A stretch of 64,000 nt of DNA from JAPPHA01 sp963662815. Lineage in GTDB: Bacteria > Pseudomonadota > Alphaproteobacteria > Rhodobacterales > Rhodobacteraceae. The stretch lies in assembly GCA_963662815.2 (NCBI GenBank), contig CAXXWA010000037.1, forward strand, positions 124,001-188,000, given 5' to 3'. The translations under genes were made by a program, and so were the position numbers. How positions within the stretch are numbered: the stretch's first letter is position 1; each line of letters begins with the position of its first letter. Of the stretch, positions 1 to 9,247 are shown one piece after another. The notes under the pieces are model-generated. The model made no database searches. It was not told the origin of the DNA and worked only from the letters and a program-made list of their open reading frames with translations.

Positions 1-577
1 TTTTCGTCGGATAACCTGAAACGTCCCGAGTGGGGGCGCCCAAAACACGCGGCGCCGGGCGCATTGTCGAAATTGACCCGCCGGATGACGATGCCCCGGT
101 GCAGTGGCACCCGTTGAACATCCTTGACGCCGGAACGGCCCGGGACGCGGCCGACACGTCGATTGTCAGCTCCAGAAATGGCGGATCGAGTACAGGCTAC
201 GCATGCCGAACTCCGGCTGCCGGGTGGAGCACCTGCCGTTCCGCACAGTGGACCGGCTGCAACGGGCGGTGGCGATCAAGTCGCATCGCGTGGCGCATCA
301 TTCCGATGACCCTGGTCAGACGCCAGGCACCGGACTGCGACCCGGGGCTGAAGCTCGCCGAAGGCGAACTCGGCTGTCCGCGCGATAACTCTCGCAAACA
401 TGACCTGGCCGAACCCCGGCGGCTTGGTAATGCGACCGCAAGCATGACCCGGTCTCCGGCAAGCAGATCACGTGGAACGATTGCAACTGGGTGACAAGCG
501 CCACGGTCGATCATGAAATCGGCTGCGACGTCGGCTTCCATGCCGACCGGAGGCATGCATTGAAGTCGGACGAATGA
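1..577 (+). pseudogene. IS4-family (Tn5/IS50-like) transposase remnant
   Basis: Translations from different forward frames join into the C-terminal half of an IS4/Tn5-type transposase. The pieces are a 'VQWHPLNIL' stretch near 100, 'GCRVEHLPFRTVDRLQRA' near 215-275, 'IAWRIIPMTLVRRQAPDCDP' near 285-345, and 'KHDPVSGKQITWNDC' near 440-490. These match the conserved order of that family (hinge, YREK-like helix region, C-terminal helices). At least two frameshifts separate the pieces, so nothing functional can be made. The element continues beyond the left edge, so its full length and end repeats are not visible. Recognition is by motif order only. Confidence 0.7.
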
Positions 578-712
578 CCTGCGGCTATCCTCTACTTGTC
601 ATGACTCGGTTGGGCCAAGCATGCGCCGGAACGACCGCAGACAACAAGCTCGGGAGAAATCGCCCGACGATTATGGCGTCAACGGCGTAACACAAGCGCG
701 CCGCGTAGCGGG

Positions 713-1336
713 TCAGTGTCGAAGAATCTGTCCCTTAACGAGCTCAAAGACAACGTCTTGGGGCTGGTCCAGCGCCATGACCTCCTCCGGCGCCAGTCCC
801 AGGTAAAGACCGCGAAGTATGCGCCCGGCCGTGCCATGACTGACAGCAATCACGTTGTCCTCGAGTTCCTCCAGCCATGCCGCGATCCGTCGTGCCACTG
901 CCGCCCCACTCTCGCCACCAGGCATGACATAGTTCCAAGGATCATCCATGCGTCTCGACCATGCGTCGCGATCAAGAGCTTCGATTGCCGCCCTGTCCAG
1001 TCCTTCCCACACGCCGAATCCGATTTCCTGAATTCTTTCATCGGGTTCGATTCGCCCGGCATCAAACCCCAATTCGCGGCAGATCAACCGTGCGGTTTCC
1101 ATCGTGCGGCCCAAGGGGCTGGCAACAACGCGCCACGATTCGCTGCGGCAAATTAGCGCAGCAAGCATCTTTCCATTTCGCTGGGCCTGGGCAACGCCCC
1201 GGGGCGTCAATGGCGAGTTGCTTTGCCCTTGGTACCTGCGGATGCGGTTGAATTCGGTCTCGCCGTGTCGAACAAGGAACAGGCGATGAGGCCTGTTTAT
1301 AGCTACGTACGGCAGGCCGCCGGAACTCTTTCCCAT
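713..1336 (-). CDS. Histidine phosphatase family protein
   Basis: About 207 residues. The catalytic motif 'LFLVRHGETEFN' lies at residues 19-30 (His24 is the predicted phospho-acceptor), and the second family histidine lies in 'VIAVSHGTAG' near residue 170. A 'SPLGRTMETA' segment in between is the usual substrate-pocket helix. This is the phosphoglycerate mutase-like superfamily, broad-specificity phosphatase branch (GpmB/CobC-like); the substrate cannot be told. I start at the Met 18 residues before the first beta-strand, because the longer ORF up to 1417 adds a Cys-rich N-terminus unlike the family. It stands alone between an IS4 remnant and an IS30 element. A large palindrome lies about 110 bp upstream. 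Confidence 0.82.
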   Translation of the reverse strand: MGKSSGGLPYVAINRPHRLFLVRHGETEFNRIRRYQGQSNSPLTPRGVAQAQRNGKMLAALICRSESWRVVASPLGRTMETARLICRELGFDAGRIEPDERIQEIGFGVWEGLDRAAIEALDRDAWSRRMDDPWNYVMPGGESGAAVARRIAAWLEELEDNVIAVSHGTAGRILRGLYLGLAPEEVMALDQPQDVVFELVKGQILRH

Positions 1337-1442
1337 ACCATCCGCCAGCGCATCGGGTGCAAGGCCATGACATGTATTTCCCGGCTTTCTGCACATATCG
1401 TATCTTCTTTCGTGCAAGCTCGCGTCTTGCCCTTTTCGGCCA

Positions 1443-1489
1443 TTTTAGCCCCCCTCTGGATTCCCCGGATATCCGGAGGGGGGCGAAAA
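1443..1489. repeat. Long imperfect palindrome upstream of the phosphatase gene
   Basis: Left arm 1448-1461 (GCCCCCCTCTGGAT) pairs with right arm 1471-1484 (ATCCGGAGGGGGGC) with one mismatch over 14 bp. Adjacent ATTTT and AAAAT extend the arms on the outside. The loop is short. No T-run follows on either strand, so it does not look like a standard Rho-independent terminator. It could be an operator or a remnant of a small palindromic repeat. Confidence 0.6.
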
Positions 1490-1606
1490 TCCAAGTATCC
1501 CACAAGTCTGACAATTATCGCAAACCAGCCCAAGTTTGATGCCCTGAGCGCGACGCGCGAACCCATACGATGTTTTCCAGACGCGGTAAACAGACAGGAA
1601 TTCGCT

Positions 1607-2999
1607 CCCCCGTGCCACTCTGAAGTGCAACACCAGAGGTGGTGGCGACCTGCGTCCTTCGACGCAGGATGTTGCAAATCGGCCAGATGGCGGCGACAGT
1701 CCCTGTGATAGAAGCATGGAGACTGTCATGCCGAGCGGCTGCCACCACCTGACCTATGGCGAACGATGCCAGATATACGCGCTGAGGAAAAGCGGGCTGT
1801 CCGACTTGGCCATTGCCCGGCAGATCGGCCGGGACCGGACGACTGTCTGGCGCGAGATCCGGCGCAACGGCGGCGGGCGCGGCTACAGGCACAGGCAGGC
1901 GCAGGGCAAGGCCTCGGCGCGGCGCAGCGCCGCCTCGTCCGTTGCCAGGAAGATGACCCGGGAGCGGTGGCGCACGGTGGAGGACAGGCTTGCGGAGGGC
2001 TGGAGCCCGGAGCAGATCGCCGGCCGCTTCCGCAAGGAGGGCATCCCGATGGCGGGCCGGGAATGGATATACCAGCACGTCCGCGCCGACCGGAAGGCCG
2101 GGGGCCGGCTCTTCCTTTTCCTGCGGCGCCGCGGGAAGAAGCCGAACTGGAAGGGCGGGCGCCACTCGGGCCGGGGCCGCATCCCGGACCGCACGGACAT
2201 CTCCGAGCGCCCGGAGATCGTGGAGGCGAAGGAGCGGATCGGCGACTGGGAGGCGGACACGATCATCGGCAAGGGCCACAGCGGCGCGCTGGTGTCGCTG
2301 GTGGACCGGGCGTCGAACTGCACGCTTCTTCAGAGGGTTGGGCGGAGGACGGCGGCCGCGGTGGGCGCCGCGCTGCTCGAGATGCTGCTGCCGCTCGCCG
2401 CCCTGGTCCACACGATCACCGCGGACAACGGCAAGGAGTTCGCGGGCCACGCCTGGGTGGCGCGGGCGCTCGGGGCCGGGTTCCTCTTCGCGACGCCGTA
2501 CCACTCGTGGGAACGGGGCCTGAACGAGCACACGAACGGCCTGGTGCGGGGATGCCTTCCCAAGGACACGGACTTCCAGCAGATCACCGACGCGGAGGTG
2601 AAGGCCGTCCAGGACCGGCTGAACGCGCGTCCGAGGAAGGCGCTCGGCTGCACGACCCCGGCCGAGGCGTTCCGGAAGGCGCGGCCTCCCTGACCGGAGC
2701 CGTCCCGGACCGTCCTGCGGAGGGACCGGTCCGGCGAGAGAAAGGGGCGTCTGCGGCCCGCCGACCTCGGTCGGGCTCCGCCCTCCCTTCGCCCGGCGGG
2801 CCGCCGCCGCCCCCTGGGCGCGGCTTGCGCCGTCCGGAGAGCGCGGCTACGCTGCGTTTCGACGGGACTTCAGCCGCCTCGGGCCCGGATCTCGGGTGCC
2901 CCGGGGTCTGGATTCGCCATCACAGGGCCATTTTCGGCACCAGAGCTGCGCGCTCGCAGCGGAAATGGCCGGTGTTGCACTTCGGAGTGGAAGTGGGGG
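1607..2999 (+). mobile_element. IS30-family insertion sequence, apparently intact
   Basis: About 1.39 kb with a single transposase ORF. The left end (1607-1634, CCCCCGTGCCACTCTGAAGT then GCAACACC) and right end (2971-2999, the complement of CCCCCACTTCCACTCCGAAG then TGCAACACC) are imperfect inverted repeats of 28-29 bp. I set the boundaries by comparing with a second copy at 49008-50393 in the opposite orientation: similarity stops at the runs of five C/G. No target duplication is obvious. The 2694-2970 stretch between the transposase stop and the right end is GC-rich and has no gene. Confidence 0.85.
1716..2693 (+). CDS. IS30-family transposase
   Basis: 325 residues. An N-terminal HTH ('LTYGERCQIYALRKSGLSD', then 'IARQIGRDRTTVWREIRRN') is followed by a catalytic core with Asp181 ('DWEADTIIG'), Asp237 ('ITADNGKEF') and Glu271 ('LNEHTNG'). 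The D-to-E spacing of 33 intervening residues is the IS30 signature, and the length is usual for the family. All catalytic residues are present and the frame is open, so this copy may still be active. The frame-shifted copy at 49.3-50.3 kb has lost the catalytic Glu. Confidence 0.93.
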   Translation: METVMPSGCHHLTYGERCQIYALRKSGLSDLAIARQIGRDRTTVWREIRRNGGGRGYRHRQAQGKASARRSAASSVARKMTRERWRTVEDRLAEGWSPEQIAGRFRKEGIPMAGREWIYQHVRADRKAGGRLFLFLRRRGKKPNWKGGRHSGRGRIPDRTDISERPEIVEAKERIGDWEADTIIGKGHSGALVSLVDRASNCTLLQRVGRRTAAAVGAALLEMLLPLAALVHTITADNGKEFAGHAWVARALGAGFLFATPYHSWERGLNEHTNGLVRGCLPKDTDFQQITDAEVKAVQDRLNARPRKALGCTTPAEAFRKARPP

Positions 3000-3541
3000 C
3001 TGAAAATCCAGTCCGGAAAAACCGATATGGCTGGCTGTCAGAAAAGGGGCATTTCCCATACAGCATTGTTCGCAGACGAAGTTGGTCAGCCCGGTGATTG
3101 CAGGCTGGTTGCAGGTAATTCGGGTTCGTTCGCAAATTATCCCGGATTCACCTCATCGATAGGCGAACTTGATTCGGGAAGGGAATCGCGGATGATCGCA
3201 AGTCGAAGTGATTATGAATGCAGGTTGCTACAACTAAGCAGATGCGGACCAAGAAATTACGGGAACTCGAGTCGGATGGCCTCGGTTCACGGCCCGTACA
3301 TGCCGGCGTTCCGCCGCGAGTGGACTACGCGTTAGCCGAAATGGGCGGTCAATCCTGCCGGCCGTCGAGCAGATGCGGCGCTGGGGCGATACAAGTCTCG
3401 CTTGAACGTCACCTGAAAGACGACGTGCAACGCATCATAAGCGCTGTTTTGGTCCGCTTCCTTCCGAGACTGGAGAAACACTTCACGAGTTGGTCCGGCA
3501 TCCCGGCCGATCAGGCAGGACTAACGACACAATCCCTACGA
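3000..3541. other. Gene-free stretch; right part is a duplicated segment
   Basis: No coding region is recognisable between the IS30 right end and the reductase stop codon. The part from about 3290 to 3541, the 3' flank of the reductase gene, resembles sequence at about 46440-46690 in inverted orientation. A shared example is CCTGCCTGATCGGCCGGGA read on the minus strand here. Confidence 0.6.
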
Positions 3542-4537
3542 TCAGCGCATTGGACCTTGACCGAGCAGGGCGCGGTCGTGAGGCGCGGAATAGTCTATTT
3601 CCGGCCCCGTCGGGATGATCCGGGTCGGGTTTATCGTAGCGTGGCTGCCATAGTAGTGACTCTTGATGTGCAGGAAATCGACCGTCTCCGCGATGCCCGG
3701 ATGTTGGTAGAGATCCCGGACGTAGCCCGAAAGATTGCGGTAGTCCGCAATCCTGCGGAGATTGCACTTGAAGTGCCCCGCGTAGACGGGATCGAAACGG
3801 ACGAGCGTGGTGAACAGGCGCCACTCCGCTTCCGTCATTGCCCCTTCCGCGAGGTATCTTTGCGAACGGAGCCGGTCTTCCAGCCAGTCAAGCGTTTCGA
3901 AGAGGGCAACGACCGCCTCCTCGTAGGCGTCCTGCGCCGTCGCGAACCCTGCCTTGTAGACACCGTTGTTGACCGTGCCGTAGATCCTGTCGTTGATCCT
4001 GTCGATCTCGGTCCTGAGGGAGGCCGGATAGTAGTCTCCGGACCTCGCGCCAACCCCGTCAAAGGCCGAGTTGAACATCCGTATGATTTCCGAGGACTCG
4101 TTTGAAACGATGGTCTCCGCCTCCGTGTCCCAAAGCACAGGCACTGTCACGCGCCCGGAATAGCCCGGGTCTGCTTTCGTGTAGACTTCATGCAGAAAGT
4201 CGGCGCCGTTGACAGTGTCGGGGGTCGATCCCTCTCCGGATGCGAACGTCCAGCCCTGATCGGCCATGAACCAATGGACGACCGACACCGAGATCATGTT
4301 CTCAAGGCCCTTCAATGCCAGGAAGATGAGAGTTCGATGCGCCCAGGGGCAGGCAAGCGACACGTAAAGATGATAACGCCCGGGCTCTGCCTTGAATCCG
4401 CCCTCACCGCTCGGACCGGCGGACCCGTCTGCCGTGATCCAACTGCGAAACTGCGAGTCTTTTCGGACGAATCGTCCCCCGCTCGACTCGGTGTCGTACC
4501 ACCGGTCAACCCACTTGCCGCCCTGCAGCAATCCCAT
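3542..4537 (-). CDS. yqjG: Glutathionyl-hydroquinone reductase (ECM4/YqjG-type GST)
   Basis: 331 residues, typical length for the xi-class of glutathione transferases. The nucleophilic cysteine sits in 'SLACPWAHRT' (Cys63), the class hallmark, and 'TVPVLWDTEAETIVSNESSE' supplies the glutathione-gamma-Glu binding loop. The alpha-helical C-terminal domain keeps 'RFDPVYAGHFKCN' and ends in 'TRIIPTGPEIDY'. The family reduces glutathionyl-hydroquinones and can rescue quinones formed in aromatic ring degradation, which fits the aromatic pathway genes elsewhere in the window. It stands alone. Its last ~55 codons and 3' flank recur as a decayed inverted copy near 46.3 kb. Confidence 0.9.
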   Translation of the reverse strand: MGLLQGGKWVDRWYDTESSGGRFVRKDSQFRSWITADGSAGPSGEGGFKAEPGRYHLYVSLACPWAHRTLIFLALKGLENMISVSVVHWFMADQGWTFASGEGSTPDTVNGADFLHEVYTKADPGYSGRVTVPVLWDTEAETIVSNESSEIIRMFNSAFDGVGARSGDYYPASLRTEIDRINDRIYGTVNNGVYKAGFATAQDAYEEAVVALFETLDWLEDRLRSQRYLAEGAMTEAEWRLFTTLVRFDPVYAGHFKCNLRRIADYRNLSGYVRDLYQHPGIAETVDFLHIKSHYYGSHATINPTRIIPTGPEIDYSAPHDRALLGQGPMR

Positions 4538-5921
4538 GGTCTTGCCCCCCTGGCTTCAAAGCCCATGTGCCTGCATCCGAAAACCACTTCAAGGCTGCCC
4601 GTCATGTCGCGGATCAAGTGGCTCCCGCACCATGCGGGACAAACCAGCGACGCGAGACTGGCAAACTTCCGTCGGATACGAAGATTGAGCATCAGCACGT
4701 GAGACAATCCCGCGAAAGCGCTGGAAAGAAGTACGAACGCGAGTTGAGGGTACTGGTCCGGAGGGAATCGGCATGCGACCGGGCCCCGATCACAGCCATC
4801 GAATTCATGGCACAAGACAAGGTTCCTCCAGTTGTGCAGGTAGCAATTGGATCACGCATGTTCAGGGTAAGGGCTTGACCTATCGAAGCGGCGGAAAAGT
4901 CGGGCGCAAAATCCTGCGGAATCTCTCTGCCTTGCTTTCCGCAGCCTCCCGGGATGACCACGCGATGCTCCTCCCGGGGAAACGCAGGCGTCTCTCTTGT
5001 TACGCAGGTTCGCATCGCTCCCCAGCAAGTCCGGGTTCCGCCCGCGCCTTGCGCGGCCTCTGGCCGGAGGCGCCTGAACACAGGCGGCGCTCGTGCTCAG
5101 CCGCGTCCAACATCCCGGCGCTTTCAGCCGCGGCGCCCCCTCGCTCTTCGTCTGCAGTCTTCTCATTCCGAACTCTCGACGGTCTTCGACATGGGCCGCA
5201 GGAAAGCAGACTGCGCCGTCGCCCGGCAACGCCGGCCTCCAGCCGCAAGGAAAGGTGGTGAGAACCGGTCACTTACCCGATCACGTCCAAACAGAAACGA
5301 TGATCTGATGATTTCAGAATTGGCGATTACATGTCGCAAGAATTCGCTTGTCCGGCAAAAGCGTACCGTCCTGCCCCCGTTCCGAGCAAGATGTCCGCGC
5401 CAGCCAGTCAGCCCTCTGCCGACGCCTCCGTTTCCACCCCATCGCCGCACAGACCCAGGATGCCGTCAATACCGACTTCAGGAGTTGGACGCGACTTTGA
5501 AGTTGCCGGCAGAGCGCTTCTCCGGACATGCGTCCGCACCGTATGCTGCAACCGGGCGAGCACCGTCCCTCCAGGCTGATTTGGTCCTCTGCAACAACCA
5601 ACAGCGAAAATACCGTCCGGGAATCCACGCGTTATTCGCAATGGAGCGGAACAGCCTGAATCTTGCGGATTTCCCCATTTCATCTCATAGTGCTCCGCAA
5701 TCTGGAAGCACCGCCATGGCCAAGAATTCCCCCGAAAAACCATCCAAAGGCGCCATAGGCGTTCATTGCGAACGCTTGGCGCCGGACAGCGACGGGCGCA
5801 CGATCGGACTTCCGAGGAATGCAAGGAATCCCGGCGGGTCGCTGCCGTCCCGGATGACCATGTCCTGGCCGTCTTGCGTGGCCTTGCTCGCCGAAATCCC
5901 TAGGCAGCATACTGACGTTCG
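4538..5921. other. 1.4-kb stretch without recognisable genes
   Basis: Open frames here have Arg/Ser/Pro-rich shadow composition on both strands and none shows a recognisable domain. It contains no IS end that I could identify. It may hold the promoters of the flanking genes, which face away from each other, plus degraded sequence. Confidence 0.5.
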
Positions 5922-6536
5922 ATGAGCAGGAAAGGTTATCACCACGGCAATCTCAGGGAGGCCCTCGTCTCGGCTACCCTCGAACTCATCGAGGCCAAGG
6001 GACCCATGGGGTTCAACCTTGCCGAGGCGGCGCGTCTTGCGGGCGTGACACCGGCAGCTCCCTACCGCCACTTCAAGGGCCGCGAAGACCTTATCGCCGA
6101 GGTTGCGCGGCAGGGGTTCGAGATTTTCGCCGACCTCCTCGAATACGCGCATGCGAACGGCGGTCCATCCGCGCTGGCATCGTTCGAGAGTGTCGGTCGG
6201 GCCTACCTAGCCTTCGCCCGCAGGCACCCGGGCCATTACGTGGCGATGTTCGAGAGCGGAATATCGATCAATGCCAACCCGGAACTTGCCGCGGCCGCCA
6301 ACCGGGCCTTGAGCGTGCTATCCCGATCCGCCGACGAGCTTGCCCGCCGCCTTCCCCCGGATCGCAGGCCACCGGCATCCATGGTCAGCCAGCATCTCTG
6401 GGCCATGAGCCACGGGGTCGTGGAGTTGTTCGCGAGAGGCACGCCCGGAGCCCGCTCCTCGTTTTCTCCGGAAGAACTTCTCGAGACCGGTTTCGGCGTC
6501 TACCTGAGGGGATTGGGGCTGATTCCGAACGACTGA
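5922..6536 (+). CDS. TetR/AcrR-family transcriptional regulator
   Basis: 204 residues. Residues 8-55 form the TetR HTH ('GYHHGNLREALVSATLELI', then 'LAEAARLAGVTPAAPYRHF', then 'GREDLIAEVARQGF'), followed by an all-helical ligand domain of the WHG/TetR_C_33 kind. The next gene downstream is a DUF2852 membrane protein. Between them is a perfect 8+8 palindrome (6592-6610), a plausible operator for this protein, so it probably represses the DUF2852 gene. The inducer is unknown. Confidence 0.88.
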   Translation: MSRKGYHHGNLREALVSATLELIEAKGPMGFNLAEAARLAGVTPAAPYRHFKGREDLIAEVARQGFEIFADLLEYAHANGGPSALASFESVGRAYLAFARRHPGHYVAMFESGISINANPELAAAANRALSVLSRSADELARRLPPDRRPPASMVSQHLWAMSHGVVELFARGTPGARSSFSPEELLETGFGVYLRGLGLIPND

Positions 6537-6591
6537 AAAAGAAGGTCTGCCAAGGACTTGACGGCAGGCGTCCCTGCCTCCATGTATGTTA

Positions 6592-6610
6592 ATGTAAATA
6601 ACATTTACAT
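6592..6610. promoter_or_regulatory. Perfect palindrome, probable TetR operator
   Basis: ATGTAAAT-AAC-ATTTACAT: two 8-bp arms with no mismatch around a 3-bp centre, 34 bp before the DUF2852 start codon. Its AT-rich composition stands out in this GC-rich sequence. Size and symmetry fit a TetR dimer site, and the TetR gene ends 56 bp upstream. Confidence 0.7.
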
Positions 6611-6643
6611 CCGACTCACCGCGAAAAGGAAAGGAAGACAAAT

Positions 6644-7009
6644 ATGTCCACGCTCGCTGAATGGTTCCGGACAGCCCAATGCTGGCTGGATGAGCGCGGC
6701 AAGGGTGCATGGCTTGTGACCATGATCCTCGGATTCATCCTGTACTGGCCGATTGGCCTTGGCATCCTCTTCTACATGATCTGGAGTAATCGCATGTCAC
6801 GTTCCTTCTTCTCATGCAAACCCTCTCTGCGCTTTGGCCGGTCAACCGGAAACTCTGCGTTCGACGCGTACAAGGCAGAAACCCTGAAGCGACTCGAGGA
6901 CGAGCAGAAGGCTTTCGGCGCGTTCCTGAAGCGACTTCGCGAAGCGAAGGACAAGGCGGAATTCGAACAGTTCCTCAAGGACCGCGAAGACTCGAGCGCC
7001 AAAGCCTGA
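6644..7009 (+). CDS. DUF2852 membrane protein
   Basis: 121 residues. One hydrophobic segment at about residues 22-45 ('WLVTMILGFILYWPIGLGIL') precedes a basic, helical, coiled-coil-prone C-terminus rich in Lys/Glu ('FLKRLREAKDKAEFEQFLKD'). This is the DUF2852 architecture common in alphaproteobacteria, function unknown. It directly follows a TetR gene, and a perfect palindrome lies in its promoter region, suggesting regulated expression of a small inner-membrane protein. Confidence 0.8.
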   Translation: MSTLAEWFRTAQCWLDERGKGAWLVTMILGFILYWPIGLGILFYMIWSNRMSRSFFSCKPSLRFGRSTGNSAFDAYKAETLKRLEDEQKAFGAFLKRLREAKDKAEFEQFLKDREDSSAKA

Positions 7010-7718
7010 CGCGATCACCTGTCGGCGCCGCCCGAAATTCGGAAAGGATTGAGGGCGGCCCGGGGGCATCGCCGGCTCCACCGCGATCAGTTGGCGCCAA
7101 GCCAGACAAATCGGGCACGGGCATTCCCTTCAGCTCATTTTGCAATCGGGCAGTTTTTCCCTCCGCATCCAGCGCCAGACTTGCAAAAATTCGGAGCGAT
7201 TCCAACGGTTTCCGGCTTCGTCTATCGGGAACTGGACGATTTCCGGAAGGAGAGCCGGAACTGGGCCTGCGCTGCCTTCAATGTCACCGCCTTGATCCGA
7301 ATTGCCCGGGCACCTCGCCAAACTCATTTGACTTTGATCCGGTTTCGGCAATGCCGAGAGCTTCAATTCCGTTTGCCGGGTCCGCTCCACCACCCCTCAT
7401 CGGTAGCATGCTCCGCAGCGGCTCCACATCCTTTTGTCGCTGGAACCCGCCGTTACGCGCCCTTTTGCCACTCCACTCTTCCTCATCGCGCGCACGTGCA
7501 GTCACGGTTGCAGCTGGTCGTTTGCGGGCCTTACCGCTCGGGCAGATCGCGCCGCAGGGAGCCGAACCGGAGAGCGAAGAAAACCCCGTCAATGAACCGA
7601 CAGACGTACTTTCGGGCGGAACCCGGACGCCCAACAATGGGGACGAACCCTTGCGATAGATGGTTGAGCAGGGGGATAGAAGTTACTCGTGTCGTTCACC
7701 GGACCGTCTCACTGAGGT
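7010..7718. other. 0.7-kb stretch without recognisable genes
   Basis: The longest open frames are Arg/Pro/Ser-rich on both strands and match nothing I recognise. The segment ends at the left terminal repeat of a decayed IS3 element. Confidence 0.5.
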
Positions 7719-9113
7719 GGTCGGGTTTGTCTGAACAGTTTGAGGGCGAATCTAAGTTTGCCTTCGAATGAGATAATGCCCTCGTCGATGTTGAACTTGC
7801 CCCGTGTTCCAGAGAATGGTCAATCAACTTCCATGTCGTGCCGCGCCCCGGTTCGCACGCAGGGAGCGCAGCGGCCGCAGGGCGAACCGGGGCGCGGCGC
7901 GGGCCGCTCACGCGGCCTCCTTCCACGGTCGGCGGGACGTTTCCGCGAGGCAAGCCTCCGCCGGCGTGTGCCCCTCCAACGCCAAATGGGGGCGCCTGTG
8001 GTTGTAGTGGTCCAGCCACGAGGCGATCACCCGGCGGGCGTGGCGACCGCCGACCGGTTCCTCCGGGCAGACGGCCTCGCACTTCGGCGACCGCCACAGA
8101 CGCTCGATGAACCGGTTGTCAATCCACCGCCCCCGGCCGTCCATGCTGATCCGCACACCCGCCGCGAGCAGAGGGCGCAGGCATGCCTCGCTTGTGAACT
8201 GGCTGCCCTGGCCGGTGTTCGAGATCAACGGCGCCCCATGGCGCTCCAGCGCCTCCTAAAGCGCGCTCGCGCAGAATCCCGCCTCCAAGGTGTTGTCCAG
8301 CTCCCAGGACGGAACGAACCGGCTCGCCCAGTCCATGATCGCCACCAGGTACAGGTGCCCGCCCCGCACCGGAATGCAGGCGATGTCCGCACAGACCGCC
8401 TCTCCGGGCAGGATATGGTCAAGCCCGCCAAGGAGACAGGGATGGATCCGGCGACCGGACCGCGGCTTCGAGGTGCGCGGCCCCGGATGCACCGTGCGCC
8501 AGTTCACCGCCGCCATCAGGCGACGCGCCAGGTCCCGGCCCGCGTCGCGGCCTTCCCGGCGCAGATGCAGGCTCGCGCGGCGCGTGCCGCAGTGCGGGAA
8601 CTCCATGCACGGCCTGTCCGCCAGCGACAGAAGCTCCAGCCGGCGCCCGTCCTCCGGTCTCGGCTCGCAGTGCAGCGAAGAACGGCTCACCCCCGCCAGT
8701 GCGCATTTGCGCGACAGCGACAGGGTCCCGTCCTCGCGGATCAGCCTCGCCCTCTCGGCCCGCCCAAGCGCTCCAAGCCCCGCGAAAGAAATCCCGCTCC
8801 GCCGTCAACTCGCCGATCCGGGCGTGCAAGCGCTCCACCAGCCGATCCGTTTCGCGGTCCGCCGACTTGCCCTTGCCGTCGGCAAGCACCTCCAGCGCAC
8901 CTCCAGCAAACCCTCGTGCGCCTCCGCCTTCCAATTGCTCGCCCGGTTCGGGTGCACGCCGAGGCGCGATGCGATCGAGCGAACCGTCTCTTCGCCCCGA
9001 AGCGCCTCCAGAACCACCCTGCGCTTGAACGCCGCCGTGAACTTCCGCCTCTTCATGGTCAGTCTCCTGTCCGCTGAAGGCTAACTTGGCAGACTGTCCA
9101 AATTTGCCCGACC
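7719..9113 (-). mobile_element. Decayed IS3-family insertion sequence
   Basis: Terminal repeats are visible: the left end near 7719 (GGTCGGGTTTGTCTGAACAGT) and the right end near 9113, whose complement reads GGTCGGGCAAATTTGGACAG. The element is about 1.4 kb, a normal IS3 length, and encodes orfA and orfB on the minus strand, both damaged. Confidence 0.75.
7908..9056 (-). pseudogene. IS3-family orfA/orfB transposase, frameshifted
   Basis: OrfA starts at 9056 with 'MKRRKFTAAFKRRVVLEAL' and an HTH ('IASRLGVHPNRASNWKAEA'), the usual IS3 OrfA N-terminus, then runs out of frame. OrfB pieces follow in other frames: 'VCADIACIPVRGGHLYLVAIMD' contains the first catalytic Asp region near 8390, and 'NTGQGSQFTS' near 8215 is the second-Asp motif. 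'WIDNRFIERLWRSPKCE' carries the catalytic Glu region and 'YNHRRPHLALEGHTP' is the C-terminal motif. An in-frame TAA near 8258 and at least two frameshifts make it non-functional. Confidence 0.85.
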
Positions 9114-9247
9114 TCTTCTCACCTCCATCAGACAATCCAAAACGTCGCTCCTGCGCAAGTCACCACAAGTGGGCGCAAATCCCAATCCGATCGCTGTGGA
9201 ATTCCGGCACGGAAATTCTGTGGTGCCCAGTCGCGCCATGCACGATC

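Noticed and set aside
1448..1484. Rho-independent terminator
   Set aside because: The palindrome is strong but no T-run follows on either strand, so it was recorded as a repeat only.
1766..3097. 443-codon forward ORF inside the IS30 element
   Set aside because: It is another frame over the transposase, which carries the DDE residues. Gly/Arg/Ala-rich shadow.
4692..5925. Several ORFs of 100-320 codons between the reductase and TetR genes
   Set aside because: All have shadow composition on both strands with no recognisable motif.
7600..7720. Possible tRNA gene
   Set aside because: A minus-strand frame has tRNA-shadow-like peptides, but no cloverleaf with anticodon arm and T-loop could be built.
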